A DNA stretch of 14,085 bases from Pirellulales bacterium (GTDB taxonomy: Bacteria; Planctomycetota; Planctomycetia; Pirellulales; Thermoguttaceae), in NCBI GenBank assembly GCA_030607895.1, contig JAUWJC010000036.1, positions 1-14,085 of the forward strand, read 5' to 3'. Shown one piece after another: positions 13,579 through 14,085 of the stretch. The position numbers and the translations under genes are program-made. The notes under the pieces were generated by a model, which worked only from the letters and a program-made list of their open reading frames with translations, did no database searches and was not told the DNA's origin. Every line of letters begins with the position of its first letter. The stretch's first letter is position 1.

Positions 13579-14085
13579 TCACCGGTCTTGGATATGGATG
13601 TCGACGTTTGGCAAGGCGGCGCGAAGCTCCTTCTCGACTTCCTTGCCGACCTTGTCACCCTTGGCGATTGCCAGTGAGAGGCCGTTGAGTGTCGACACGT
13701 TCTTGAGTTGCATCAGCCCGGCTTTGCTGATCTTGGGCTCGGCAAGATCGAGCCGGGAGAGCTTGGGGCAACGCTTCAGATGAGCCAACCCCTTGTCGGT
13801 CAGGCCCGTTTCATGCAGCGTCAAATTGTGAATCGGAAGTCGTGCAAGCCGGCGCAGTAGTCGATCGCTAATTGCCACCCTCGTGAAGGTCAGCGTGTTC
13901 AGTTCGGGCAGTTCCGCCATCATCTCGACGTGCTCGTCGGTGAAGGCGCGGAAGTCCGGGCCGGTGAACATAATGATATGCACATTAGCGCCACGGAAAT
14001 GCACGTTTCCGCCGACGGCTTCCAGCGATCGGGCGATGGCCCACTGTGTAACGACGCCGCCAATTCTCATGCTCAAAAGCCCCAG
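13579..14085 (-). CDS. Leucine-rich-repeat protein, C-terminal part (5' end outside window)
   Basis: About 165 residues are visible and the frame is open to the right edge. An ATG at 14070 and a TTG at 14076 occur, but the true start may lie beyond. After WAIARSLEAVGGNVHF, similar to the segment that precedes repeats in planctomycete leucine-rich-repeat proteins, come about four repeats of roughly 24 residues: LPELNTLTFTRVAISD, LPIHNLTLHETGLTDKGLAHL, CPKLSRLDLAEPKISKAGLMQL and VSTLNGLSL. The C-terminus is charged (KGDKVGKEVEKELRAALPNVDIHIQDR). Such repeats bind proteins or carbohydrates; no function can be assigned. It points towards the sugar-gene block and shares no operon with it. Any signal peptide or membrane anchor would lie off the window. 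Confidence 0.7.
   Translation of the reverse strand: MGLLSMRIGGVVTQWAIARSLEAVGGNVHFRGANVHIIMFTGPDFRAFTDEHVEMMAELPELNTLTFTRVAISDRLLRRLARLPIHNLTLHETGLTDKGLAHLKRCPKLSRLDLAEPKISKAGLMQLKNVSTLNGLSLAIAKGDKVGKEVEKELRAALPNVDIHIQDR

Overview
The window is GC-rich chromosomal DNA that looks planctomycete-like (Planctomycetota, perhaps a Pirellulales-type lineage). That assignment is inferred from three things: a mix of ThuA-like, Gfo/Idh/MocA, leucine-rich-repeat and UxaA-type genes; loosely packed one-way gene blocks; and intergenic spaces filled with paired-hairpin repeats. No rRNA, tRNA, CRISPR array or phage gene was seen. No gap between genes exceeds about 210 bases.

Layout. (1) 1-2845, plus strand: the 3' end of a glucosamine-6-phosphate isomerase/deaminase-like gene, a PIG-L-type de-N-acetylase, and the small (SAF-domain) and large subunits of an altronate/galactarate-type dehydratase. 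(2) 2963-6333, plus strand: a small methyltransferase-like protein, a YeiH-family (UPF0324, putative sulfate exporter) membrane protein and an MFS transporter. (3) 6341-7131: a Y1/HUH transposase of the REP-associated (RAYT) type between two near-identical hairpin-pair repeats. (4) 7139-7924, minus strand: a ThuA-like protein, divergent from the next block. (5) 8130-13488, plus strand: a Gfo/Idh/MocA oxidoreductase, an enolase-superfamily (mandelate racemase/muconate lactonizing) dehydratase, a FGGY carbohydrate kinase and a fucose/arabinose-isomerase-like protein. (6) 13579 to the right edge, minus strand: a leucine-rich-repeat protein cut by the window.

How the genes fit together. Most enzymes belong to families of sugar, sugar-acid and amino-sugar catabolism: deacetylation/deamination, two unrelated dehydratases, oxidation, isomerisation, phosphorylation and a candidate MFS importer. 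The likely theme is breakdown of polysaccharide-derived uronic, deoxy or amino sugars. The substrates cannot be read from sequence, and no aldolase, KDG kinase or dedicated regulator is present.

The most striking content is the repeats. One family of hairpins has a TTTAGC foot, an invariant GCCA loop and covarying stems. It occurs nine times (four pairs and one single copy) and flanks the RAYT gene on both sides. Three other sequence families at 387-457, 2864-2944/9198-9263 and 11996-12049 share the same foot-hairpin-linker-hairpin-foot design. A fifth element is an inverted pair of 7-bp G-run tandem arrays at 4848-5012. Two copies of the TTTAGC family lie inside open reading frames. One of them removes the separation between the deacetylase and the dehydratase small subunit, so the two read as one continuous frame.
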